From Didemnitutus sp041906465 (GTDB lineage Bacteria; Verrucomicrobiota; Verrucomicrobiia; Opitutales; Opitutaceae), in contig JAYRJE010000011.1 in the NCBI GenBank assembly GCA_041906465.1, positions 124,001 through 188,000 of the forward strand: a stretch of DNA of 64,000 nucleotides. The letters run 5' to 3'. The translations under genes were made by a program, and so were the position numbers. The notes beneath the pieces are model-generated. The model worked only from the letters and a program-made list of their open reading frames with translations, was not told the DNA's origin and did no database searches. This document shows, piece by piece, positions 17,919 to 28,577 of the stretch. How positions within the stretch are numbered: the first letter of the stretch is position 1; each line of letters opens with the position of its first letter.

Positions 17919-19001
17919 ATGAGCTCCGCCGGCCCCACGCCTTCCGGTTTCACGACCTGTCCGGTGCCGTTGCCACACAAGACGGAGATCACGGTCGGCC
18001 ACGGCGGCGGCGGGAAGCTGACGCAGGACCTGATCGACTCGGTGTTCCGACCGGCATTCGCGAATCCGGCGCTCGAAGCGCAGCACGACGGCGCGCTGTT
18101 GAAATTTCCCGGCGGCGGCCGGCTGGCGTTCACGACCGACTCGCATGTGGTGAGTCCGCTGTTTTTCCCCGGTGGCGACATCGGCAAGATCGCCGTCAAT
18201 GGCACCGTGAACGATCTCTGCATGTGCGGCGCGCTGCCGCTGTGGCTCAGTGCGGGCTTCATCCTCGAGGAAGGCTTTCCCGTTGAAACGCTGAAGAAAG
18301 TCGTCGCCTCGATGCGGGAGGCGGCAGAGCGCGCGAATGTCGCGATCGTCACCGGCGACACCAAAGTCGTGGAGCGAGGCAAGGGCGACGGGCTTTACGT
18401 CACGACGGCGGGTGTCGGTGTGATCGAAACGCCGCTGACGGTCGCGCCCGCGAGCGTGCGCGCGGGCGACGCCATCGTGCTCAGCGGCGACCTCGGCCGG
18501 CACGGCATGGCGATCATGGCGACGCGCGCGAATCTGAGTTTCGAGAGCGAGATCACCAGCGACTGCGCGCCGCTGGTCGCGCCGGTGCAGGCGTTGCTCG
18601 CGGCGGGTTTGGAGATCCACTGCCTGCGCGATCTGACGCGCGGCGGTCTCGCGACGTCGCTCGTGGAAATCGCCGAGCAGGCGAAACTCGCGCTCGCGAT
18701 CGATGCGGCGAAAGTGCCGGTGAGCGAGATGGTGCAGGGGGCGTGCGAGATTCTCGGGCTCGATCCGCTCTACGTGGCAAACGAGGGACGCTTCGTGTGC
18801 ATTTTGCCCGAAGCGCAGGCGGCGCAGGCCGTCGAGATCATCAACCGCACCGCAAGCTCCCCCGCCGACGCCAGCACGCGCGCCGCGATCATCGGCAAGG
18901 TGAAGCCCGGTCCGGCGGGCCAGGTGACGCAGCGCAGCGTGATCGGCGCCGAGCGCATCGTCGACCGCCTCAGCGGCGAACAGCTGCCGCGGATTTGCTG
19001 A
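17919..19001 (+). CDS. hypE: Hydrogenase maturation protein HypE
   Basis: A 360-aa AIRS-fold ATPase that dehydrates the HypE thiocarboxamide to thiocyanate, the CN source for the [NiFe] active site. It has the GHGGGGKLTQDLI glycine-rich start, an ATP-binding TTDSHVVSPLFFPGGDIGK segment and the essential C-terminal PRIC tail, whose Cys carries the carbamoyl group delivered by HypF. ATG 17919 gives the family's normal length. Unlike the other hyp genes it is on the plus strand and separated from hypD by a fic gene. Confidence 0.96.
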   Translation: MSSAGPTPSGFTTCPVPLPHKTEITVGHGGGGKLTQDLIDSVFRPAFANPALEAQHDGALLKFPGGGRLAFTTDSHVVSPLFFPGGDIGKIAVNGTVNDLCMCGALPLWLSAGFILEEGFPVETLKKVVASMREAAERANVAIVTGDTKVVERGKGDGLYVTTAGVGVIETPLTVAPASVRAGDAIVLSGDLGRHGMAIMATRANLSFESEITSDCAPLVAPVQALLAAGLEIHCLRDLTRGGLATSLVEIAEQAKLALAIDAAKVPVSEMVQGACEILGLDPLYVANEGRFVCILPEAQAAQAVEIINRTASSPADASTRAAIIGKVKPGPAGQVTQRSVIGAERIVDRLSGEQLPRIC

Positions 19002-19085
19002 AAGATTCTCCAAGTTGATGCAGTCATATCTGTTATGGGCTGTGCAGCGGGTTTGCGTGCGTGCGGCGCGATTCGAAGCATGCAG

Positions 19086-19177
19086 TTTGGCTTAAGTCTG
19101 GTAGCTCAAAGCCTGTTTGCTTTAGCCCAAATTCATTTTGCTTAACGCAAAATGCGTTATTACGGTTTCGCTTAACA
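19086..19177. promoter_or_regulatory. Phased repeats and palindrome in the fic promoter
   Basis: In the AT-richer 190 bp before fic there are four versions of TTT(G/C)GCTTAA, with the GCTT core at 19090, 19119, 19140 and 19170. Steps of 29, 21 and 30 bp are close to whole helical turns, so all face one side of the DNA. The third copy lies inside a perfect palindrome ATTTTGC-TTAAC-GCAAAAT (19135-19153). Such an array suggests cooperative binding of a regulator. The C-terminal winged-helix-like part of the Fic protein itself is a candidate; that link is inference. Confidence 0.5.
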
Positions 19178-19189
19178 CAACCAAGCATC

Positions 19190-20320
19190 ATGCAGCCATT
19201 TGAACCGGAGCCGCTTCCGCCACAAGGACTCGATTTTATGGCTCTTATGCCACTGGCGGGAAAGGCCAACCGAGCTATCGCGACTTTGGATGGGCTTTTC
19301 TACGGGATCCCCAATCCCAACGTGCTACTGGCGCCAATGACGACCCAAGAAGCCGTCTTGTCCTCAAAGATCGAGGGCACTCAGGCGGATTTCGAGGACG
19401 TCTTGAAATTCGAGGCGGGTGAAAGTCCAACCGAGCCATCTCGCCGTGAGGACATTCATGAGATCATGAACTATCGGAAGGCGTTGGGACTTTCCACGCG
19501 ACTGCTCAAAGATCGTCCATTCTGTCTCAACTCACTTCTTCAGCTGCACGAAGTGCTGATGAACAGTGTGCGAGGATACGACAAGGCGCGCGGGCGCATC
19601 CGCACGACCCAAAACTGGATTGGTAAACCAGGGTGTCCTATCGAAGAGGCCGTTTTCGTCCCTCCATCACCGCTTCATCTACAGGAACACCTCAATCGGT
19701 GGGAAGCCTATTGGCATTCCGATGCCCCGGATACGCTTGTCCAGCTTGCGCTCATTCACGCCCAATTCGAGATTCTGCATCCCTTCCTCGACGGAAACGG
19801 TCGCCTCGGACGGATGGTCATTCCGCTTTTCCTCTATGAAAAGAAAATCCTGAGTCGTCCGAGCTTTTACCTATCCGCGTTCTTCGAGGCTAGACGCGAC
19901 GAATACGTCTCCCGACTGCGTGACCTTGGCCAACCCGGCAGTTGGACTCGCTGGTGCGCCTTCTTCCTCGAGGGCGTGGCAGTGCAAGCGGAGGCGAACA
20001 CCACCAAGGCGCGCGCTATCCAAGATCTCTACGAGAGCCTCAAGACACGGGTGCTCCAACTGACGCACTCGCAGTTCGCGGTGCCGCTGGTCGATTACAT
20101 GTTCGAGCGCCCCATCTTTCGCAGCAGTGACCTCGCTAAATTGGATCATATGCCCAGTCCACCGATGGTCTCCAACTTGCTCGGCAATCTACGGCGCAAT
20201 GGCATTCTGCACACCGTCCGTGAGGGAGCCGGTCGCAGACCCCATGTTCTTGCTCTCGCTGAACTGATCAACCTGTGTGAAGGCAGGACTGTGTTGGGCA
20301 AAAATCGTGCCCCTCGTTGA
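19190..20320 (+). CDS. Fic family protein (AMPylator type, with C-terminal winged helix)
   Basis: A 376-aa Fic/DOC protein. The catalytic motif is complete: HPFLDGNGRLGR at 197-208. An N-terminal inhibitory helix of class II type is present, with SSKIEGT at 58-64, whose Glu62 should block ATP until released. The C-terminal part (about 305-365) looks like a winged helix (RSSDLAKLDHMPSPPMVSNL). It likely transfers AMP to a target or to itself; the target is unknown. Base and codon use are less GC-rich than in the neighbours, and the gene splits the hyp genes, both hinting at acquisition by transfer. ATG 19190 matches the usual start of this family (MQPFEPEPLPP). Confidence 0.9.
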   Translation: MQPFEPEPLPPQGLDFMALMPLAGKANRAIATLDGLFYGIPNPNVLLAPMTTQEAVLSSKIEGTQADFEDVLKFEAGESPTEPSRREDIHEIMNYRKALGLSTRLLKDRPFCLNSLLQLHEVLMNSVRGYDKARGRIRTTQNWIGKPGCPIEEAVFVPPSPLHLQEHLNRWEAYWHSDAPDTLVQLALIHAQFEILHPFLDGNGRLGRMVIPLFLYEKKILSRPSFYLSAFFEARRDEYVSRLRDLGQPGSWTRWCAFFLEGVAVQAEANTTKARAIQDLYESLKTRVLQLTHSQFAVPLVDYMFERPIFRSSDLAKLDHMPSPPMVSNLLGNLRRNGILHTVREGAGRRPHVLALAELINLCEGRTVLGKNRAPR

Positions 20321-20352
20321 GAGGCGTGTTAGGCCTCGGGACGACTCGTATA

Positions 20353-21455
<1,103 letters not shown>

Positions 21456-21459
<4 letters not shown>

Positions 21460-21767
21460 GCCCGGCCTCCGCTCTCTGAGCTTCGGCGGGGTTCGTCCTG
21501 AAGCTTAGCTTCAGGCGAAGCGGGCACTTCTATCCCATCGAGCTCGCCCATCTGTTTCAGGTATTCGAAGGTCTGGGCGGCTTCCTCGGGGTCGACGGTG
21601 CTGATGGCGACGCCGACGTGGACGAGCACGTAGTCGCCGAGCTTGGCTTCGGGCGTGCAGGTGAGGCTGACCTGTTTGATCACGCCGGAGAAACTGACCT
21701 TGGCGGAACGGAGCAGGGGGTCGTCGCCGATGATTTCGACGACTTTACCGGGAACGGCGAGGCACAT
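21456..21767 (-). CDS. hypC: Hydrogenase assembly chaperone HypC/HupF
   Basis: A 103-aa small chaperone that carries the Fe(CN)2CO group with HypD and delivers it to the large subunit. It starts MCLAVPGKVVEI, with the essential Cys2 exposed once Met is removed, followed by the OB-fold strands and GDYVLVHVGVAISTVD. The C-terminal tail beyond about residue 80 is longer than in many HypC proteins. It overlaps hypD by 4 bp. The gap to the preceding gene holds palindromic repeats. Confidence 0.94.
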
Positions 21768-21768
21768 G

Positions 21769-21893
21769 GGTTACGATGGACGGAGGACTGAGGACGGAGG
21801 ACTGAGGACGAAAAGCGGGGCAGCGGTGGAGCGGGTAGGGCGGCGAGTCCCTTCGCCGCGGCGCGGAGCGGAGTCCGCGCCCTCCCATCGACT
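21769..21893. repeat. Two repeat units between hypF/small ORF and hypC, inside the hyp operon
   Basis: Two elements sit in the transcribed spacer. At 21778-21810 a tandem GGACGGAGGACTGAGGAC occurs twice; relatives flank the end of the window at 63863-63901 and inverted at 63970-63997. At 21835-21882 TAGGGCGGCGAGTCCCTTCG runs into GCGCGGAGCGGAGTCCGCGC, the inverse of the unit after recN. Insertion here lengthens the hypF-hypC spacing in an otherwise overlapping operon. Confidence 0.6.
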
Positions 21894-21974
21894 TCACTCG
21901 CGGCGGGTTTGGTCGGCGAGGACGACGACGAGGAGGAAGACGAGCACGGCGGGGAGCAGAATGACGGCGGTCAT
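21894..21974 (-). CDS. Putative 26-aa membrane peptide overlapping hypF stop
   Basis: Too short for usual gene calling. ATG at 21974-21972 overlaps the hypF stop (ATGA), and the frame ends at TGA 21896-21894. The product is a single hydrophobic helix, MTAVILLPAVLVFLLVVVLA, with a polar DQTRRE tail, the size and shape of CydX- or KdpF-type small membrane subunits. The overlap implies translational coupling. I do not recognise the family; an unselected frame is possible because GC-rich DNA favours Val/Leu runs. Confidence 0.4.
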   Translation of the reverse strand: MTAVILLPAVLVFLLVVVLADQTRRE

Positions 21975-24280
21975 GCGGGGAGATCGACGGAGGTGAGGCC
22001 CCAGAGCGCCGCGAGCGCCTGGCCGGCGGCGATGGAGTTGTCGTTGGGGGAAAGCTGGCGATGCGTGAGGACCTTGAAGCCGGCGTTCGTGAGCGCGTCG
22101 GAGGCGAGGTCGTGCAGGAAGGCGTTTTGAAAACAGCCGCCGGTGAGCGCGACGGTGCCGACGCCGGCTTCGGTGGCGACGGCGACCATTGCGCGTGCGA
22201 GGCCGCGGTGGAAATCGGCGGCGAGTTCGTCGGGGCCGCGCGGGTCGCGGAGCAGTTGCGAGATCGCGGGCGCCCAGTCGACATCGAGCATCGCGCCGGG
22301 CGTGGTGGCGCGCACGACATCGAACGGAAGCGCGGTGCGCGCACCGGCGGCGCGGGCGGCGGCGGCTTCGAGCTGGAGCGGAGCCTGGCCTTCGTAGCTG
22401 TTGCGCAGGCAGAGACCGAGGAGCGCGCTGACGCCGTCGAAGAGCCGGCCGCCGCTGGAGCAGAGCGGTGAGTTCAGGCCGCGGACCAGCATCTGTTGCA
22501 GCGTCGAGTGTTCGAGGGGCGAGAAGCGGAAGCGCGCGCAGAGCGGACCGAGCAGGTCCATCTCGTGACCGAGGCCGAGGGCGACGCGGCGCGAGTCCTT
22601 CACCGCAGCCTCGCCGCCGAGCAGGCGGAACGGACGCAGGCGGGCGAAACGCAGGGCGCGGCCCTTTTCGAGGAGGATGAATTCGCCGCCCCAGACGGTG
22701 CCGTCTTCGCCGTAACCGGTGCCATCCCAGGCGATGCCGAGGATGTTGTCGGCAGCGTGGTCGTGCTCGAGCAGGCAGGCGAGGACGTGTGCGAGGTGGT
22801 GTTGCACGGCGAGCTGCGGGAGACCGGTGCGACCGGCAAAATTGGTCGAGGCGTAGTCGGGGTGCTTGTCGTGCACGACGAGCGCGGGGCGCGCGGCGTA
22901 GAGTTCGCTCAGCGTGGCGATGGTGCGCTCGAAGACGGCTTGCGTGGCGGCGTTACCGAGATCGCCGAGGTGGGGGCTGAGCACGACTTGATCGCCCGAC
23001 GCGACGGCGATCGTGTTCTTCATCTGCGCGCCGACGCACAGCGTGGTCTCGTGCAGTTCGCCGGGCAGGCGCAGCGGGCGGGGCGCGTAGCCGCGGGCGC
23101 GGCGGAGCAGGATCGGCTGCTCGGTGCGTGAGAGACGGATGACGGAGTCGTCGACCGGGCGGGCGATCACGCGATCGTGCGCGAGATGGAAATCGGCGAT
23201 GCCGCTGAGGCGTGCGCGCGCCTCGGTGTTGTCGGTGCAGAGCGGTTCTTCGGAGAGGTTGGCGCTGGTGGCGACGAGGGGCGCGCCGAACGCACGCAGC
23301 AGCAGCACGTGCAGAGGCGTGTAGGGGAGCAGCGCACCGATCCAGGGATTATTGGGTGCGACGCTGTAGGCGAGGCGGGCGCCGGTGAGACGGCGGACGA
23401 TCACGATGGGCGCTTCGGGCGAGGTGAGGAGTTTCTGCGCCGTCGGCGGGACGTCGGCGTAGCTGTAAAGCGCCGCGAGATCCGAAAACATGACCGCGAG
23501 GGGCTTTTCCTCGCGGTGTTTGCGGGCACGGAGAGTGGCGACGGCGGTTTCGCTGGCGGCGTCGCACATGAGGTGGAAGCCGCCGAGGCCTTTGACGGCG
23601 AGAATGGCGCCGTGGCGCAACGAGGTGGCGGCCTGCGTGATCGCGTCGCGGGCGGGAGCGATGGCGGCACCGGCGGGATCGGTGAGCGTGAGTTGAGGTC
23701 CGCAGACCGGGCAGGCGTTGGGCTCGGCGTGGAAGCGGCGGTCGAGCGGATCACGGTATTCGCGTTCGCAGGCCGGGCACATGCGGAAGGCGCGCATGGT
23801 GGTGCGCGGGCGATCGTAGGGCAGCTGCTCGATCAGCGAGTAGCGCGGACCGCACTGCGTGCAGTTGATGAACGGGTAGAGGTGGCGGCGGTCGGTGGGA
23901 TCGAGCAGCTCGCGCTCGCAATCGATGCAGAGCGCGAGATCGGGCGGCGTGGTGGCGGTCGGTGCGGTGCCGCGACCGGTGTCGCTTTCGGAAATGGTGA
24001 ACTGCGCGCCGGCGGGCTGCTCGCCGGACGGAGGATCGAGGCGCTCGACCGAGGTGACGCGAGCGGCGGATGGGGCTTCGCGTTGGAGTGCGTCGATGAG
24101 TGCGGCGATTTGCGCGGTCTCGCCGCAGGCGCGGATGAGGACGCCTTCGGCGTCGTTGCGCACCCAGCCGCGTAGGTGGAGTTCGTTCGCGGTGCGGTGC
24201 ACGAACGGCCGGAAGCCCACGCCCTGCACCGTGCCGCGGACCCGCAGCAGGGTGTCGGTGAGGGTGGGCGGGGTGGACAT
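21971..24280 (-). CDS. hypF: Carbamoyltransferase HypF
   Basis: A 769-aa enzyme that makes carbamoyl adenylate from carbamoyl phosphate and loads it onto the HypE C-terminal Cys. Domains in order: N-terminal acylphosphatase (VQGVGFRPFVHR, about 15-28), two zinc-finger-like Cys pairs (CIDCERELLDP and CTQCGPRYS, then CPACEREY and CPVCGP), a YrdC-like domain (about 200-380) with AVKGLGGFHLMCDA, and a Kae1-like C-terminal domain with VQHHLAHVLACLLEH and GIAWDGTGYGEDGTVWGGE. Length is normal. The start lies 5 bp after the hypB stop. Confidence 0.96.
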   Translation of the reverse strand: MSTPPTLTDTLLRVRGTVQGVGFRPFVHRTANELHLRGWVRNDAEGVLIRACGETAQIAALIDALQREAPSAARVTSVERLDPPSGEQPAGAQFTISESDTGRGTAPTATTPPDLALCIDCERELLDPTDRRHLYPFINCTQCGPRYSLIEQLPYDRPRTTMRAFRMCPACEREYRDPLDRRFHAEPNACPVCGPQLTLTDPAGAAIAPARDAITQAATSLRHGAILAVKGLGGFHLMCDAASETAVATLRARKHREEKPLAVMFSDLAALYSYADVPPTAQKLLTSPEAPIVIVRRLTGARLAYSVAPNNPWIGALLPYTPLHVLLLRAFGAPLVATSANLSEEPLCTDNTEARARLSGIADFHLAHDRVIARPVDDSVIRLSRTEQPILLRRARGYAPRPLRLPGELHETTLCVGAQMKNTIAVASGDQVVLSPHLGDLGNAATQAVFERTIATLSELYAARPALVVHDKHPDYASTNFAGRTGLPQLAVQHHLAHVLACLLEHDHAADNILGIAWDGTGYGEDGTVWGGEFILLEKGRALRFARLRPFRLLGGEAAVKDSRRVALGLGHEMDLLGPLCARFRFSPLEHSTLQQMLVRGLNSPLCSSGGRLFDGVSALLGLCLRNSYEGQAPLQLEAAAARAAGARTALPFDVVRATTPGAMLDVDWAPAISQLLRDPRGPDELAADFHRGLARAMVAVATEAGVGTVALTGGCFQNAFLHDLASDALTNAGFKVLTHRQLSPNDNSIAAGQALAALWGLTSVDLPA

Positions 24281-24285
24281 GGGCG

Positions 24286-25089
24286 TCAGCGCTGCGGCAG
24301 GCGCGCGCGCAGGTAGTCATACCATTGCGCGAGGCCTTCGCCGGTGCGGGAGGAGACTTCGATGATCTGCGCCTGCGGGGCGATCTTGCGGATGTTCTCG
24401 ATCGCGAGTGCGCGGTTGAAACCGAGGGCGTCGGCGACGTCGACCTTCGTGAGGAGCACGAGGTGCGCGGACTTGAAGATGGGCGGATACTTGAGCGGCT
24501 TCTCTTCGCCTTCGGTGGTGGAGAGGAGGACGACGCGGAGCTGTTCGCCGAGGTCGAAGGAGGCGGGGCAGACGAGGTTGCCGACGTTTTCGATGAAGAG
24601 GACGCGCGCGCCGGTGAGGTCGAGGGCTTCGACGCCGCGGGCGATCATGCCGGCGTCGAGGTGGCAGACGGTGCCGGTGGTGATTTGCGCTACGGAGGCG
24701 TGCGGGCGGTTGAGGCGGCGGCCGTCGTTGTCGGTCTCGAGATCGCCGACGAGGACGGCGCAGCGGACTTCCTTGCCGAATTCGTCGAGCGTGCGCTCGA
24801 GGAGCGTCGTTTTGCCCGCGCCGGGCGAGGAGACGAGGTTGAGGGCGAGGAGTCCGCGGCCGAGAAAGTAGCCGCGGTTCCGCTCGGCGAGGATGTCGTT
24901 TTTCTCGAGGAGCGGGATGCTGAGGTCGAGCGAGCGGACCTGGACTTCGCCCTTCGGGCTGGCCTGCAACGCGGCGCTGATCTCGGCCGAGAGCGGCGCG
25001 GAGAGCGAGCGGGTGGGGGAGGCGGCGGCGCCGTTGAGGGCGTTGATGCGGATGCCGTCGTCAGCAAGGGCGGGATTGTCAGCGGACAT
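24286..25089 (-). CDS. hypB: Hydrogenase nickel incorporation protein HypB
   Basis: A 267-aa GTPase that drives nickel insertion into the large subunit with HypA. G1 reads SSPGAGKTTLLE, preceded by ALNLV; other motifs are LVGDLETDNDGRR, the metal-site TGTVCHLDAGMI, FIENVGNLVCPASFDLGE and LLTKVDV. There is no N-terminal His-rich stretch, so nickel storage is not expected here; a His-rich transporter is encoded downstream of the hydrogenase genes instead. The ATG at 25089 overlaps the end of hypA; longer upstream frames are only a shadow of hypA. Confidence 0.95.
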   Translation of the reverse strand: MSADNPALADDGIRINALNGAAASPTRSLSAPLSAEISAALQASPKGEVQVRSLDLSIPLLEKNDILAERNRGYFLGRGLLALNLVSSPGAGKTTLLERTLDEFGKEVRCAVLVGDLETDNDGRRLNRPHASVAQITTGTVCHLDAGMIARGVEALDLTGARVLFIENVGNLVCPASFDLGEQLRVVLLSTTEGEEKPLKYPPIFKSAHLVLLTKVDVADALGFNRALAIENIRKIAPQAQIIEVSSRTGEGLAQWYDYLRARLPQR

Positions 25090-25462
25090 GGTCGGAGGCG
25101 GTGGGAGTGTCGGAATCGATCGCGAATTCGAGGCGGGCGAGGTCGAGCTCGCGGCCGGAGCGGACGTCGCCGGAGAAGGCGGCGCAACGCGGGCACTGGA
25201 AGATGAAGCCGCTCTCGATGGTGAAGTCCTCCGCGCAATTTTTGCAGTGGGCGCGGGCGGGGACGGCTTCGATCTCGAGTTCGGCGCCGGCGGCGATGGA
25301 GCCGGGTGTGCAGGCTTCGAAACCGAAGCGGAGCGCGTCGATGTCGACACCGGAGATCGCTCCGATGCGCATGACGACGCGCGTGACTCGCGACGCCTGG
25401 TGGGCGCGCGCTTCGCGGCGAATCACTTCGAGCGCGGACTCGATGATGCCGACTTCGTGCAT
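25079..25462 (-). CDS. hypA: Hydrogenase nickel incorporation metallochaperone HypA
   Basis: A 127-aa nickel and zinc metallochaperone. It begins MHEVGIIESAL, with the His2 that binds nickel, and holds the structural zinc site in two CxxC pairs: CKNC (about 71-74) and CPRC (about 89-92). First gene of the minus-strand hyp operon. It is transcribed away from the structural genes, so the 213 bp at 25463-25675 hold both promoters. A longer upstream frame exists, but only this ATG gives the required His2. Confidence 0.94.
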   Translation of the reverse strand: MHEVGIIESALEVIRREARAHQASRVTRVVMRIGAISGVDIDALRFGFEACTPGSIAAGAELEIEAVPARAHCKNCAEDFTIESGFIFQCPRCAAFSGDVRSGRELDLARLEFAIDSDTPTASDHVR

Positions 25463-25675
25463 GGGAAAAGGCTTTGCACCGGGCGGGGGCGGGCGTCGAG
25501 CGGAGAGCGAATTTTCGCCAACGACTGCGCACGCTTTGCCAAACGGTGCATATTCGTAATCCGCGCAGTCCGCTAATCTGGCCACGCAGTCAGGAAGCAC
25601 GGTCCCTTATTGTTTCTGTTAAACAACCCCCAACGCGACGTTTCCCGACCCACGCCGAGCACGCCGCACGCAACC
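25463..25675. promoter_or_regulatory. Divergent promoter between hypA and hydrogenase structural genes
   Basis: 213 bp without a gene. The main symmetric element is TTGTTT-CTGTT-AAACAA at 25610-25626, with 6-bp perfect arms, about 50 bp before the small-subunit ATG; it may be an operator coupling hydrogenase expression to redox or H2 signals. It is not an FNR-type TTGAT-N4-ATCAA box. A shorter GCGAA-TT-TTCGC palindrome lies near 25508. Confidence 0.4.
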
Positions 25676-26827
25676 ATGGATATCGAATCGGCAGCGAAAT
25701 CGCAGAAAAAGGACGAGACGATCTACGAACACATGTTGTCGCGCGGCGTGAGTCGACGCGACTTCCTGCAGTTCTGCGCTTGGATGGGCGCCTGTATCGG
25801 GCTGGAGCAAACCGGCGTGGCGCAGATGACGAAGGCGCTGGAAACGAAGAAGCGGATTCCGGTCGTTTGGCTGCATTTTCAGGAGTGCACCTGCTGCAGC
25901 GAGTCGTTCATCCGCAGTTCGCACCCGATCGTCGCGGACATTTTGCTCGATAAGGTCTCGCTCGATTACTCCGAGACGCTGATGGCGGCGTCCGGGCACC
26001 AAGCGGAAAAATCGCTGCAGGACACGATCAAGAATTACAAGGGCGAGTATCTCCTCTGCATTGAGGGCTCGGTGCCGACGGCGGAAGACGGCGTTTATTG
26101 CTGCATCGGCGGCAAGACCGCGCTGCAGATCGCCGAGGAAGTCGCGAAGGACGCCAAGGCGGTCGTCGCGTGGGGCAACTGCGCCTGCTCCGGCTGCGTG
26201 CAGGCGGCGAAGCCGAACCCGACCTCGGCGCAACCGATCCACAAGGTCATCGGCGGCAAGCCGATCGTGAACGTCCAAGGCTGCCCGCCGATCGCGGAGG
26301 TCATGGCCGGCGTGCTCGTGCACTTGCTGACCTTCGACCGCATTCCGCAGCTCGACAGCATGGGCCGTCCGAAGGCGTTCTATTCGCGCCGCGTGCACGA
26401 CACGTGCTACCGCCGCCCGAACTACGATGCCGGGCTCTTCGTCGAGAGCTTCGACGACGAGAACGCACGCAAGGGCTACTGCCTCTACAAAGTCGGTTGT
26501 CGCGGCCCGTCCACCTACAACGCCTGCGGCACGATCCGCTGGAACGGCGGCGTCAGTTTCCCGATCCAGTCGGGCCATCCGTGCATCGGTTGCTCCGAGG
26601 CCAACTTCTGGGACAACGGACCCTTCTACCAGCGCGTGCCGGCCTTCCCGGGCTTCGGCATCGAGCAGACGGCCGACAAGCTCGGCATTGCCGCGTTGGC
26701 GGCTTCGGCGGGCGGCGCGGCCGTCCACGCCGTGATGACCAACATCCGCAAGCGCCACGAAATCGGCGAACACGCCGGCGAGAACGCCGAGCAGGCCGAG
26801 AAGGACAACCCGGAGTCCAAATCCTAA
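25676..26827 (+). CDS. hyaA: [NiFe]-hydrogenase small subunit, O2-tolerant (group 1d-like)
   Basis: A 383-aa iron-sulfur subunit of a membrane-bound uptake hydrogenase. The Tat signal SRRDFLQF (26-33) exports the folded heterodimer. The proximal cluster region reads ECTCCSES (Cys71, 73, 74) and WGNCACSGC (Cys169, 174), giving the two extra cysteines that in E. coli Hyd-1 and Ralstonia MBH make the O2-tolerant [4Fe-3S] cluster. An additional Cys171 is unusual. Medial and distal cluster motifs follow (CYRRPNYDAG, KGYCLYKVGC, CIGCSE). A C-terminal hydrophobic helix (about 335-360) anchors it beside cytochrome b. ATG 25676 keeps a normal Tat leader. Confidence 0.96.
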   Translation: MDIESAAKSQKKDETIYEHMLSRGVSRRDFLQFCAWMGACIGLEQTGVAQMTKALETKKRIPVVWLHFQECTCCSESFIRSSHPIVADILLDKVSLDYSETLMAASGHQAEKSLQDTIKNYKGEYLLCIEGSVPTAEDGVYCCIGGKTALQIAEEVAKDAKAVVAWGNCACSGCVQAAKPNPTSAQPIHKVIGGKPIVNVQGCPPIAEVMAGVLVHLLTFDRIPQLDSMGRPKAFYSRRVHDTCYRRPNYDAGLFVESFDDENARKGYCLYKVGCRGPSTYNACGTIRWNGGVSFPIQSGHPCIGCSEANFWDNGPFYQRVPAFPGFGIEQTADKLGIAALAASAGGAAVHAVMTNIRKRHEIGEHAGENAEQAEKDNPESKS

Positions 26828-26845
26828 CCCCGGAGGAGCCACACC

Positions 26846-28564
<1,719 letters not shown>

Positions 28565-28577
28565 CCCGGAGGCTCCC

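Noticed and set aside
21778..21810. Tandem GGACGGAGGACTGAGGAC as a CRISPR array
   Set aside because: Units abut without unique spacers and no cas genes are present.
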